This document shows positions 52,983-62,461 of a DNA stretch of 64,000 bases, one piece after another. The first letter of the stretch is position 1, and each line of letters opens with the position of its first letter. The stretch covers positions 186,001-250,000 of the forward strand of contig NZ_JAGGQP010000029.1 of NCBI RefSeq assembly GCF_018613235.1, written 5' to 3'. Made by a program: the position numbers and the translations under genes. The stretch is from Bacillus sp. ISL-41. GTDB lineage: Bacteria; Bacillota; Bacilli; Bacillales; Cytobacillaceae. The notes below the pieces were generated by a model. It was not told where the DNA came from. It worked only from the letters and a program-made list of their open reading frames with translations, and did not search any database.

Positions 52983-54983
52983 TTATTGTTGCTTTGTAAC
53001 TGCTCTGTACAGGAACAGTGCATATTGGACTCGGTCGACACTTCCGTTTGGTCTGTACTCGGTTCCATATCCTTTTGTAATGTCGTTTGCGTACAAGCTT
53101 AAGATAGCGTTGTATGCAAAGCTTGCTTCTGGGACATCCGTGAAAGGCATTTCTCCTGATGCTTGCAACTTAAATGCCCTTTGGAGGATGGCAGCCATCT
53201 CCGCTCTTGTCAAAGGCGAGTTAGGGTCGAATAGGGTCCCGCCTTCTTTACCATTGATAATGCCTGCATTTGTGATCGCAGCGATTTCCTTATAAAAGCG
53301 ATATTCTTTAGGGACATCCAAGAAGTCTACATCTCTAACGTTTGTAGTATCCAGCTTTAATGCTCGTACTAGCAGCAATGCTGCGTCCAGGCGTTTTAAT
53401 GTAGTCGCTGGCCTGTATGTTCCATCTGGGTAACCCGCAATGATATCTCGATCAAACAAGTACTTAATCTGCGGGTAGTATTTGCTTGTACTAGGGACAT
53501 CAGAGAAAGGAGATTCTTCGATCGTTACTTTTATTGGAATTTCCTTTGTGAGGTTTCCATAACTAGCAACAATCACTCCCTCACCTGGTGTTTTTGTTTT
53601 TAAAGTTGTGCCCTCAAAAGTTCCTAAAGTGCTGGATAGCTTTAATTTTGAAGAATCTTTTGTAAGAGGGTTATAAAATTGATCCAGTACGTACTTCAGA
53701 GAGACAGTAATCGAATCCCCTACTGTTACTGATGAGCTGGAAAGGCCTACATCAAACATACTAGCAGTGCCTGTTGGGGCTGTGCTGATGGCTTGTAAGG
53801 AAGTATGGACAGCCCTTTCCCATCCATCAGATGGCTTATTAATTAGCGAAGCCATGTCATTTCCATACTTACGGGCCAGCATGGTTGTCGATCCGCCGCC
53901 ATCAAGATTCAAAGCTTTATAGGCTCCTAGTTTTACAAGGTATTGAGCAAACTCGGTCAAATTCATGCCCTTACTGTAGCCTTCTGCCCTGCCATCTACT
54001 GTAACCATGAAAACCTTAGTCAAGGTACGGTCCACAGCGATTGCTGTTCTTGGTGCACGTTCAAGTGCGCGCTGACTTTTTGGGTCAATACTTAAAGAAA
54101 CATTCCCGTTATCCACAAGTCTAGGGCCACTGGCAAGGATGTACTGGGCACCCTTCCATTTATCATCAATATTAATAGAAACCTCTACTTGGTCTCCAAT
54201 TTTCATTTGTTTTACGAACTGAAGGTTCTCAGTTCCATGAGCAGATAATACGAAACCATCTGCGGGAATCTGAGTATTGGTATTGGTGTTGTATGGACGT
54301 ATTGCACTAACCGTTCCAGTGATTTTATCACCAAATTTTAAATCTTTATTTTTTGAAGCACCTGTAAAAATAACTTCCATGCCATATTGATTTGAGTTCG
54401 TATATCCACCCATATAGTCAGGAGTATATAAAATTAAATTATTTTCTGTCCTGACCTTATTCATGCTAGTAATCTCCATGGTTGTTCCATTGTGAGCAGC
54501 CGCAAGATCCAAGTCAAAGTAATCAATCTGGGCTTTTTTTGAAGCATCTATTCCAAAGGCGATTGGTTCATTCACATATTGATCACGGCCTGATGCAACA
54601 ATTCCAGAGTTTACGAGAATATCATTTTGTGCGATTAGATACATAGGAAGCCTGGTTTTTGTATCAAAAAATGAGCCATTCACAGCCCCTACCACTCTGT
54701 TTCCATCTCTGTGGACGTATTTTGCTTGAGCAGTGGTACCTGAAATGGTTCCGATTTTTGGTACTGACAGATCCAACTTCGTATACTGATCCTGAAGATT
54801 TACCTCCAGCACTTTAATAGATTGGTCATATCCATTGATAACTTCTCTATTTTCCTTGTATTTTACGCCAGAAGACACTGGATACTGTTCAACCGTAGCC
54901 GCTGAGCCAGATTGCATACCAATTGACTGAAAAACAAGGAAGCTCGCGATGACACCGACAACAACCTTCTTAGCTAATTTCAA
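52983..54983 (-). CDS. SLH-anchored phosphodiester glycosidase family protein
   Basis: 666 residues: signal peptide (about 1-28), a NAGPA/phosphodiester glycosidase domain (about 190-400; GAVNGSFFD and LNLDGGGSTTM motifs), a beta-sandwich linker and three C-terminal SLH domains (about 495-666; FSDVPSTSKYYPQIKYL, FLDVPKEYRFYKEIAAI, FTDVPEASFAYNAILSL). SLH domains bind pyruvylated secondary wall polymer. The NAGPA fold hydrolyses sugar-1-phosphodiester bonds, so wall polymer or capsule modification is plausible. Candidate SecA2/SlaP substrate. Confidence 0.88.
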   Translation of the reverse strand: MKLAKKVVVGVIASFLVFQSIGMQSGSAATVEQYPVSSGVKYKENREVINGYDQSIKVLEVNLQDQYTKLDLSVPKIGTISGTTAQAKYVHRDGNRVVGAVNGSFFDTKTRLPMYLIAQNDILVNSGIVASGRDQYVNEPIAFGIDASKKAQIDYFDLDLAAAHNGTTMEITSMNKVRTENNLILYTPDYMGGYTNSNQYGMEVIFTGASKNKDLKFGDKITGTVSAIRPYNTNTNTQIPADGFVLSAHGTENLQFVKQMKIGDQVEVSINIDDKWKGAQYILASGPRLVDNGNVSLSIDPKSQRALERAPRTAIAVDRTLTKVFMVTVDGRAEGYSKGMNLTEFAQYLVKLGAYKALNLDGGGSTTMLARKYGNDMASLINKPSDGWERAVHTSLQAISTAPTGTASMFDVGLSSSSVTVGDSITVSLKYVLDQFYNPLTKDSSKLKLSSTLGTFEGTTLKTKTPGEGVIVASYGNLTKEIPIKVTIEESPFSDVPSTSKYYPQIKYLFDRDIIAGYPDGTYRPATTLKRLDAALLLVRALKLDTTNVRDVDFLDVPKEYRFYKEIAAITNAGIINGKEGGTLFDPNSPLTRAEMAAILQRAFKLQASGEMPFTDVPEASFAYNAILSLYANDITKGYGTEYRPNGSVDRVQYALFLYRAVTKQQ

Positions 54984-55304
54984 CTCTGTTCCCCCTATTT
55001 TTCATTCTTCCATTATCTGTTTCTACCAAAATATTTTTACCATATACAACAAATTTTGTCGAATGGTGAATAAAGGATATTACTAGGTATTTTTACATAT
55101 TAAGCCTGGTTTTTACCAGTTTATTAGGATGTAAATAACCTTAAATTACCAACTAACCTAGCTGTTTATTTTTTGTGAAAACTTAATTAGAATAGAGAAG
55201 CAAAGAGACCAATATGTTAAAACTCATAATGGAAAAGGACATCGTGTGGGGGGGATAGGAATTGAAGAATTTGAAGAATCCGCGGTCTTGCATGCGCAAT
55301 AATA
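54984..55304. other. Gap between the two SLH genes
   Basis: 320 AT-rich bases upstream of the 53-kb SLH gene. A run of G (55248-55255) precedes a short TTG frame that reads through the palindrome at 55305; no support for it being a gene. Confidence 0.4.
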
Positions 55305-55343
55305 CGTTAAAGCACCGGGGGTCTGACCCCCGGTGCTTTAACG
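55305..55343. repeat. Long palindrome, GGGGGTC-T-GACCCCC core, copy 3
   Basis: Perfect 19+1+19: CGTTAAAGCACCGGGGGTC, T, GACCCCCGGTGCTTTAACG. It ends 9 bases before the stop codon side of the next gene (55353). Confidence 0.9.
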
Positions 55344-55352
55344 CGTTACTGT

Positions 55353-56354
55353 TTATTGTTGATTTGATGATGCGGTCGTGATTTTTACTGGATTGATTTG
55401 TTCACTGCCTACTGTTGAAGCGGCATCAAAGTTCAATGCTGATGCGTTTGTTGTTCCTGCAGTGAAGTTAAATTCGATTTCGAGTTCATCGATATACAGC
55501 AGGCCTTCTTTGCCAGCAAGGTCTGGAGTAATATCAAAAGTCAGTACTGTAAGGTCATCAGAAATAACTGCGTTATTTATTGCTGGGATGGTTGCAGATC
55601 CATCTGCAAATTCTGCTATAATCCATAGACCTGCGGCAACTTCCTCGGCACTGTATTCCGCTGGGGCAGCTTCTTCAAGGGTTACAGTAATTGTATCTGA
55701 ATCTACTAATTCAGCAGTCTGAGCATATGGAATGTAAATTGTATCTTCTAAGAATGTAAATGTTCTATATAGAAGGTTGGCAAAATCTCCGCGAGTAATA
55801 TTCATGTTTGTACCAAAAGTAGTTTCTGTTTTACCATAAGTGATTTCGGTACCATATAACGCTTCAATATAAGGGCCAAAAACTCCAACTGCATCTATAA
55901 ATGGTGTGTCGACAGCAAACTCATCAAGTTCAAAGCTAAGTACCAGTATTTTAGCCATAGCGCCACGAGTTAGTGGATCATTTGGCGCAAATTTTTCTTT
56001 AGTAACACCTGAAATAATGCCATATTCAGCAAGGGCATTAACTGACCCAGCAATACGAGAATTCAAATCTTTAAAACCAGCAGATGGTGCATTTTCTGTA
56101 TCTAGTCCCAATGCATTGGCCATGATAACTGCTGCATCACCACGTGTTAAGTTAAGGTTTGTACCGAAAGTCGTCTCTGTTTTTCCGTTGACAATTTCCC
56201 AGTCATGAAGGAATGTAACAGCCTCTTCATAGTTTTTTGTTACATCTGAGAATTTGTGACTTTCGTGTGCAAATGCAGCCGGTGTTACTGCAGCTACAAC
56301 GACAGCAGCCGAAGTTCCAGCTGCCAGGAATTTCTTAAAAGAGTGATTTGACAA
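55353..56354 (-). CDS. SLH-domain surface protein
   Basis: 333 residues: signal peptide (A-F-A-H site near 29), three N-terminal SLH domains (about 33-205; FSDVTKNYEEAVTFLHDW, FKDLNSRIAGSVNALAEY, FIDAVGVFGPYIEALYG), each ending in the TFGTNLNLTRGDAA-like block, then a C-terminal beta domain (about 210-320). No catalytic motif. N-terminal SLH placement is like S-layer and surface-associated proteins of Bacillus. A strong AT-rich upstream region suggests high expression. Confidence 0.87.
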   Translation of the reverse strand: MSNHSFKKFLAAGTSAAVVVAAVTPAAFAHESHKFSDVTKNYEEAVTFLHDWEIVNGKTETTFGTNLNLTRGDAAVIMANALGLDTENAPSAGFKDLNSRIAGSVNALAEYGIISGVTKEKFAPNDPLTRGAMAKILVLSFELDEFAVDTPFIDAVGVFGPYIEALYGTEITYGKTETTFGTNMNITRGDFANLLYRTFTFLEDTIYIPYAQTAELVDSDTITVTLEEAAPAEYSAEEVAAGLWIIAEFADGSATIPAINNAVISDDLTVLTFDITPDLAGKEGLLYIDELEIEFNFTAGTTNASALNFDAASTVGSEQINPVKITTASSNQQ

Positions 56355-56900
56355 TGTAATTCCTCCTGGAAATATAAATGGATAAAAACGTGAATTTTAC
56401 TGGTTATTAACTTGCTGAACATATTTTAGCAAATTAAAAGTTTTAGAAATACAAGTAATTTATGGATTTAATACAAGCTTTTACTAAGTTGAACATAAGG
56501 CTTAGCTACTTAATTACTATCATCACATTAACCTTGCCATCTACTCTTATCCAGGATAGGTATTGACCAATGTTTGTAGATAAACAGGAAGTTTGTTAAA
56601 TGATTCACCGATATAAATCAAAAGGAAGTTGCATCTAAAAAGTGATTACTATTTTTAAATAAGTCAATGTTCAACCTAAATAAATAAAGAAGGCAATTAA
56701 TTAGTATCCAGTTAAATAAAAAAGTTATTGTAATATCATTTATTTCAATTAATAAAACTGGTAAAAGATTTACAATACATAGTCATATAGGTATCCGCTT
56801 GCCATAATGTTTTATTTTACCATAATAAATACTATTGCTATTACCCTTATAAAACTAAATAGGTAAACGTAAGTTATAGTAGACTTTGGTTGAATAGCCA
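56355..56900. other. Long AT-rich gap upstream of the SLH gene
   Basis: About 550 bases, strongly AT-rich, without a supported gene on either strand. It should contain the promoter and leader of the minus-strand SLH gene. At its right edge a plus-strand terminator-like hairpin has no known transcript. Confidence 0.4.
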
Positions 56901-56910
56901 TTTTGGGCTT

Positions 56911-56945
56911 CCCCCTTCTTCTGGTAAAAGACGGGGGTTTTTTTA
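56911..56945 (+). terminator. Plus-strand terminator without an assigned gene
   Basis: CCCCC-TTCTT / AAAGA-C-GGGGG followed by TTTTTTT on the plus strand. No plus-strand gene lies upstream for over 10 kb, so it may end a small RNA or block antisense transcription into ugpB. Confidence 0.6.
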
Positions 56946-56963
56946 TGCCCTTTACCATACAAA

Positions 56964-57006
56964 CACACTAACGCGCCGGGGGTCAGACCCCCGGCGCGTT
57001 AGTGTG
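56964..57006. repeat. Long palindrome, GGGGGTC-A-GACCCCC core, copy 4
   Basis: Perfect 21+1+21: CACACTAACGCGCCGGGGGTC and its reverse complement around A, six bases after the ugpB stop. An outer CTTTACCA / TGGTAAAG pair extends it, with an 8-base insert on the left. Confidence 0.9.
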
Positions 57007-57012
57007 GTAAAG

Positions 57013-58386
57013 CTATTTTTTCTTTGTTTTATTGGCGATCTCAATGGCCCTGTCTGTTCCTTCTGCTGCCTGGTCTAGTGCTTCTTGTGGCGGTGTTCCC
57101 TGGTACATGTTTTCAAGTGCGGTTACGACTTGCTGGCGTGATTCTGGGAAGACGGAGATCAATGCACCCTGGGTCGCGAAGGATGGTTTTGTATCCTGCA
57201 GTTGGTCTACCGTTACCTTGAATTGCGGGTACTTTTCCCACTCTTTCTTCACGATGTCTTCCTCATATGCTGCCGGATTGATGGCGAAGTAGCCTGTGCC
57301 GATATGCCATTTTGCCTGGCTTTCCGGAGAGGCGAGGAATTTCATGAATTCCCATGCTGCCTGCTGCTTATCGTCGCCAATGCCTTTGCTCATCCATAAT
57401 GATGCTCCGCCAATGGCGACGCCCTGTCTTTCGACTTCATCCGGATAAGGGATATAGGCAACTCCTACATCAAATGAAGAGTTATTGATTGCGCCCGCAA
57501 CACCTGCGGATGAATCCATGTACATTGCGACTTTGCCTGTCTGGAAGGCTGCGCGGATATCATCCCAGTTTGTTCCGTAATTGCCGAAGGTTCCAGCTTT
57601 GTTCATGTCATCGAGGAACTTGAAAACGCGCAATCCTTCTTCTCCATTAAACACAGCTTTTGTCGCGTCATCAGAACGGCCATTATCATTGTCGACATAC
57701 AACCCACCCTGTGTGGCAACAAGCTGTTCAAAGAACCAGCCATATGTCAGCATCGAGAAGCCAAAGCGCTCATTCTTCTTTGTCAGCTTTTCCGCAGCCG
57801 CTTTCACTTCGCTGAATGTTTGCGGCGGGCTTTCCGGATCAAGTCCCGCTTCCTTAAATGCATCCTTGTTATAAATCATCACTGGAGTTGAGGAGTTGAA
57901 AGGCATTGAATACAGCTTGCCATCAACCTTATAGTAGTTAAGAATATTTTCCTCAAGCTGAGACAAATCATAATTGTCCTTGTCAATGAATGTCTGCATC
58001 GGCTCGATGAAGCCACTTTCAATCATGTACTTTGTCCCTACTTCGAATACCTGCATGATGGCCGGCGCATTATCAGTGCCGCCAACACTGCGAAGCTTTG
58101 TCAGCGCTTCTTCGTAAGTACCCTGGAACTCCGCGTGCACAACCACTTGATCCTGTGAATTGTTAAAATCAGCGACAATGCCATCAAGCGCTTCCTGGCC
58201 CGGTCCCGACATCGCATGCCAGAACGATATTTCTGTTTTCTCGCCAGGCTTCGTGCCGCCATCCTTCTCCTTGTCTTTGTCATCTCCCTTGCTTGCATCA
58301 TTCGAGCATGCCGACATGACCAACAGGCTGAAAATCGCACTAATCACGAGGAACCATCTGAACTTTTTCACCATCTTGCTGAACAC
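57013..58386 (-). CDS. ugpB: UgpB-like extracellular solute-binding lipoprotein
   Basis: 457 residues, lipoprotein signal with lipobox LVMSAC (Cys near 27), then a family 1 solute-binding fold (ISFWHAMSGPGQEALDGIVADFNNSQ). The opening WHAMSG and operon context with ugpA/E/C fit sn-glycerol-3-phosphate or glycerophosphodiester binding; a sugar cannot be excluded. Last gene of the operon. Confidence 0.85.
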   Translation of the reverse strand: MFSKMVKKFRWFLVISAIFSLLVMSACSNDASKGDDKDKEKDGGTKPGEKTEISFWHAMSGPGQEALDGIVADFNNSQDQVVVHAEFQGTYEEALTKLRSVGGTDNAPAIMQVFEVGTKYMIESGFIEPMQTFIDKDNYDLSQLEENILNYYKVDGKLYSMPFNSSTPVMIYNKDAFKEAGLDPESPPQTFSEVKAAAEKLTKKNERFGFSMLTYGWFFEQLVATQGGLYVDNDNGRSDDATKAVFNGEEGLRVFKFLDDMNKAGTFGNYGTNWDDIRAAFQTGKVAMYMDSSAGVAGAINNSSFDVGVAYIPYPDEVERQGVAIGGASLWMSKGIGDDKQQAAWEFMKFLASPESQAKWHIGTGYFAINPAAYEEDIVKKEWEKYPQFKVTVDQLQDTKPSFATQGALISVFPESRQQVVTALENMYQGTPPQEALDQAAEGTDRAIEIANKTKKK

Positions 58387-58437
58387 CCCTTTTATTTAAA
58401 TGCTTCTGGATACCAGAAGTTGAAACCGATTAATGAA

Positions 58438-59256
58438 CTACTTGAGCGCTCCCTGGGTCAGGCCTTTTTGAAGCTGCTTCTGACCTGCAAAAAGCAGTAG
58501 CAGCGTCGGGATGATGACCACGATCACTCCCGCCATGACGACGCCCCATTCGGTCGCGACCTCCTGGGATTGCAGCTGCTTCAAGCCAATCTGCACTGTC
58601 CTTACCTGGTCCGTGCTTGTCACGAGCAATGGCCATAAATACATATTCCATGTCGTCAGGAACCCGTAGGCTCCGAGCGTGACAAGGCTTGTTTTTGAGA
58701 CCGGAAGAATTACCCTCCAAAAGAAAGCAAACTTCCCGAGTCCTGCGACTTCCGCTGCTTCATGCAGTTCCTTTGGAATCGTCTTGAAGTGCTGCCGCAG
58801 CAGGAAGGTTCCGAATGCCAATGCGAAAAATGGCACGGTCAATCCTTGATATGTGTTCATCCAGTCAAGCTTTTGGATGGTAAAAAAGTTAGGGATCATC
58901 GTTGCTTCCCAAGGAATCATCATCGTCGAGATAAACAGGAAGAAGATGAAATCCCTACCCTTAAAAGGAATGAAAACAAAGGCATATGCCGCCAGACTGC
59001 AGACAATCAGCTGGCCGAGCATGACGCCGAACGACACTATGAAGCTATTGATCAGGTAATTCATCAACGGCAGCCGTTCGAACACTTTTACATAGTTATC
59101 AAAATGGATCGATTCAGGAAAAAACTTGCCCTGGAGGATTTCCCCGCCAGACATGAAGCTGATCATGAAGGCATACAGCACCGGGAAAAAGACCAGAAAG
59201 GCCGAGATTATCAGCAAAATATAAAACAGGATTTTTTTCGGTGTCGACATCATCAT
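58438..59256 (-). CDS. ugpE: ABC permease UgpE
   Basis: 272 residues, six membrane spans, MalG-type, with the EAA loop ELHEAAEVAGLGKFAFFWRVILP that docks the ATPase. Start overlaps the ugpA stop by four bases. Confidence 0.88.
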   Translation of the reverse strand: MMMSTPKKILFYILLIISAFLVFFPVLYAFMISFMSGGEILQGKFFPESIHFDNYVKVFERLPLMNYLINSFIVSFGVMLGQLIVCSLAAYAFVFIPFKGRDFIFFLFISTMMIPWEATMIPNFFTIQKLDWMNTYQGLTVPFFALAFGTFLLRQHFKTIPKELHEAAEVAGLGKFAFFWRVILPVSKTSLVTLGAYGFLTTWNMYLWPLLVTSTDQVRTVQIGLKQLQSQEVATEWGVVMAGVIVVIIPTLLLLFAGQKQLQKGLTQGALK

Positions 59257-60161
59257 TGATAGTGCACCTTCTTTTCTCCGAGCTTAAATTGCAGGATCGT
59301 CACGATCAGAATGCAGATGAACAAAAAGACTGCCTGGGCGCTTGCCGTGCCGAACTGGTAGTTGACGAATGCCTCCCGGTAAATGGAGTAAACAATCAGA
59401 TTGGTTGCCTGGGAAGGACCGCCCTTCGTTAAAATGTCCACCTGCCCGAATGTCTGGAAAGCATTGATCAAGGAAATCGTGATGATGAAAAATAATGTCG
59501 GCGACAGCATCGGAATCGTGATCCTGCGAAGCTGATACCAGTAGCCGGCACCATCAATCTTCGCGCTTTCATATAAATATTCATCGATGTTCTGCAGCCC
59601 GCCGAGCAGGATGAGGAACGAGAAACCGATATTCATCCAGATTGTCGAAATCGAAATCGACACGAGCGCCCAATCCGGATCAAGCAGCCATTGCACGCCT
59701 GGCAGGTTCATGACATTCAGCAGCCGGTTGAACATGCCAATGCTAGGGTGAAACAGGAACAGCCAGACAACAGAGGAAGCAGCGACCGAAATGCCCATTG
59801 TCGAGGAATAGACCGTCCGGAAGAAGCCGATTCCTTTCAGTTTTTCATTGGCGATCAGCGCCAGAAACAGCGCGATGATCACCCCTGTTGGAACGGTATA
59901 CAGGACAAACAGCACCGTCGCCTTGATACTGTTACGGAATTCCTTTGACTCGAAAAGGTAGGCGTAATTTTCAAAGCCGACAAACAATGCAGCCGCACCC
60001 TGCTGGTCGGTCAGGAAGAAGCTGAGGTAAATCGTCCGGAACATTGGGTAAAAAATGAACACCGCAAACAGAAGGATCGACGGAAACAGGTACAAAAGCG
60101 CGCTGCGGGCATTGAGCGATTTTCTCCAAAAATTTAGTTTCGGAGGAGCGTCTGCTTTCAT
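59253..60161 (-). CDS. ugpA: ABC permease UgpA
   Basis: 302 residues, six membrane spans, MalF-type; EAA loop region YLYESAKIDGAGYWYQLRRITIP. ATGA overlap with the ugpC tail upstream and with ugpE downstream shows one transcript. Confidence 0.88.
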   Translation of the reverse strand: MKADAPPKLNFWRKSLNARSALLYLFPSILLFAVFIFYPMFRTIYLSFFLTDQQGAAALFVGFENYAYLFESKEFRNSIKATVLFVLYTVPTGVIIALFLALIANEKLKGIGFFRTVYSSTMGISVAASSVVWLFLFHPSIGMFNRLLNVMNLPGVQWLLDPDWALVSISISTIWMNIGFSFLILLGGLQNIDEYLYESAKIDGAGYWYQLRRITIPMLSPTLFFIITISLINAFQTFGQVDILTKGGPSQATNLIVYSIYREAFVNYQFGTASAQAVFLFICILIVTILQFKLGEKKVHYQ

Positions 60162-61293
60162 AGGAACACCTCTTTATCAAACACTTGGTTCTCGATGTCC
60201 GTAGGAGTTTTGATGATTTTTTCCGTCTCGCTGTCAAACAGACAGACGGAGTCATAATTGATGACAACTGGAACCACATCACCGACGTCGATCCGCCACT
60301 GGCCAGTCCATTTCGCCATCCATTCCCTGCCGCCCATATCGAAGGAGAAGATCGTTTCATTGCCGAGCACCTCGACATTGGTCGTTTTTACATAGACCTT
60401 ATCTCCTCCGCCTTCGTCTCCTTCGTCGCTGCCTTCAGATGCTCAGGACGGATGCCGACAATGATACGGTCTGTTTTTAAAAGCTGACGGTCCTCTACTG
60501 GGATGGCTAGCTTCGCCTCATCACTGAACACAACCTCGTTCTTTTCTTGATTGACCTTCCCTTCGCCAATATTCATTGGCGGGGAGCCAATGAATGTCGC
60601 AACAAAAGGATTGGCCGGATTATTGTAGATATCAATCGGTTTGCCTATCTGCTGGATTTTTCCGTCATGGAGAATCATGATCCTGTCCCCCATTGTCATC
60701 GCCTCGATCTGGTCATGGGTGACATAAATCATCGTAATGCCTAGCCGTCTCTGGATCTGCCGGATTTCCGACCGCATATGCGCGCGCAGCTTCGCGTCGA
60801 GATTGGATAACGGCTCATCCATCAGGCAAATCGGAGCCTGGTTGACAATCGCACGCGCCAGGGCAACCCGCTGTCTCTGGCCGCCGGACAGCTCACGGGG
60901 CTTTCTTTTCAAGTATGGTGTCAATCCGAGCATTTCCGCGACATCCTCACAACGTTTTTTCCGCTCGGTCTTCGGGACTTTTTTTACATGGAGACCGAAA
61001 ATGATGTTCTCTTCAACCGTTAAATGGGGATATAGAGCATAGTTCTGGAAAACCATCGAGATATCCCTTTTGCTTGGCGGCAGCCAGTTCGCCTCCACAT
61101 CGCCGATTTTCAAAGTCCCGCCCGTGATTTCCTCCAGGCCGGCGATCATCCGCAGCATCGTACTTTTCCCGCAGCCTGAAGGACCGACGAGGACGAAGAA
61201 CTCTCCGGGCTCGATCGTGACTGTAATATCTGAAATGACTTCTGTTTTTTTATCATATGATTTCGAAACACCAACCAATTCTACTTTTTTCAT
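60158..61293 (-). pseudogene. ugpC: ABC ATPase UgpC, interrupted by a frameshift
   Basis: Start ATG 61293 after AAAGGGTGG. The first frame has Walker A (GPSGCGKST), signature LSGGQRQ, Walker B (CLMDEP) and the start of the regulatory TOBE region up to GIRPEHL, then ends early at 60388. The rest of the TOBE domain (VYVKTTNVEVLGNETIFSFD ... FDSETEKII) continues in another frame to 60158. Adding one base between about 60385 and 60430 restores a 378-residue UgpC. The rest of the operon is intact, so a sequencing indel or a recent mutation are both possible. Confidence 0.8.
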
Positions 61294-61327
61294 GCTCGCC
61301 ACCCTTTCTCTATAAATCCTTTTCCTG

Positions 61328-61379
61328 AAAAAAGAGACCACAAATAATGCCTATCCATTCAGGCAGTAGATGTGGTCTC
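61328..61379 (-). terminator. Terminator-like hairpin in the ugpC leader
   Basis: Minus strand GAGACCACA ... TGTGGTCTC (perfect 9-bp outer stem, inner GCCT/AGGC) followed by TTTTTTC, 35-45 bases before the ugpC start. No minus-strand gene lies immediately upstream, so it looks like an attenuator of the ugp operon. It also overlaps the upstream region of the divergent gene. Confidence 0.65.
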
Positions 61380-61498
61380 CTGGTCTCCGTCACAAAGTAT
61401 TAACTTGTAAAGTTTGCAATATATATATATTGAGAGTATATGTTTTTGATTTTGCTAGTATGTTAGGAAATTACATTTCACATAAAGGTGAGGGAATC

Positions 61499-62347
61499 AT
61501 GAAAAATATATGGCTATTTATCTTCTGCTTTATGTTGCTGGCAAGTGCCGGTTGCGAGGATCGCAAGGCTGGGCCTGCTTTTGTTTTGACGGAGGATTTT
61601 ATAATCATCGCTCATAGAGGAGCATCGGCCTATGCGCCGGAACATACATTGCCTGCGTATGATCTGGCGATACAGTCTGGTGCCGATTATCTTGAAATTG
61701 ACCTGCAGATGACAAAAGACGGTGAGTTGATTGCCCTGCATGATGCGGAGGTAGACCGGACGACGAATGGCTCGGGTCTGGCAAAAACGCATACTCTGGA
61801 TAAAATCAAGGCTTTGGAGGCTGGTTCGTGGTTCATTGAACAGTATCCGCAACTCGCCGACACTGCCTATGAAAATGTGGAGATCCCAACACTCGAGGAA
61901 ATCTTTCAACGATATGGGACTGGTGCAAATTACTACATCGAAACCAAATCACCTGGAATAGAAGCGAAATTAATCAAACTGCTGAGGAAGCATTCGCTGG
62001 TTCACTCTGAATCGAAAATCATCATTCAATCTTTTCACAGCGAAAGCCTGAGGAATATTCACAAGCTGGAACCGGGCATTCCCCTGATCCAGCTTTACAG
62101 ATATTCTGATAAAGCAAGATTGAAAGACCAGGAGCTAAGGTCACTGAAAAAATATGCGTCAGGAATCGGAGCCAATTTTGGGAGGGTGAATGAAGGATAT
62201 ATTAAAAAAGCCCATCGTCATGGGTTGGCGGTCCACCTTTTTACCGTCAATACATCCGAGGACATTCAGCAGTCTTATAAAATTGGAGCGGATGGAGTGT
62301 TTACCGATTATCCTGAGAAAAGGCCAGCCTTTCTTCACAAAAGGTAA
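61499..62347 (+). CDS. glpQ: Lipoprotein glycerophosphodiester phosphodiesterase
   Basis: 282 residues from ATG 61499 after GGTGAGGG; the frame is open further upstream without a binding site. Lipoprotein signal (LLASAGC), then GDPD domain with HRGASAYAPEHT, EIDLQMTKDGELIALHD and a conserved late ETK motif (YIETKSP). Releases glycerol-3-phosphate from glycerophosphodiesters or teichoic acid outside the cell, the natural feeder for the divergent ugp importer. The name glpQ is by function; orthology is not proven. Confidence 0.85.
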   Translation: MKNIWLFIFCFMLLASAGCEDRKAGPAFVLTEDFIIIAHRGASAYAPEHTLPAYDLAIQSGADYLEIDLQMTKDGELIALHDAEVDRTTNGSGLAKTHTLDKIKALEAGSWFIEQYPQLADTAYENVEIPTLEEIFQRYGTGANYYIETKSPGIEAKLIKLLRKHSLVHSESKIIIQSFHSESLRNIHKLEPGIPLIQLYRYSDKARLKDQELRSLKKYASGIGANFGRVNEGYIKKAHRHGLAVHLFTVNTSEDIQQSYKIGADGVFTDYPEKRPAFLHKR

Positions 62348-62404
62348 ATAAGTATTGGGTACATTGTAGGAGCAATTAGGTGGATTCAAATGTGATTGAA
62401 ATAC

Positions 62405-62445
62405 AAAAACGCCCAGCAACAAAAACATCCTGTTACTGGGCATTT
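62405..62445. terminator. Bidirectional terminator
   Basis: GCCCAG-C-AAC / GTT-A-CTGGGC, flanked by T-rich sequence on the minus strand (GTTTTTG) and ATTTAAT on the plus strand; ends both converging genes. Confidence 0.75.
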
Positions 62446-62461
62446 AATACCTCTTAAAATA

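Noticed and set aside
56890-57078. Small plus-strand gene over the palindrome
   Set aside because: Reads through a terminator and a palindrome; the RGSDPR segment recurs wherever the palindrome core is translated.
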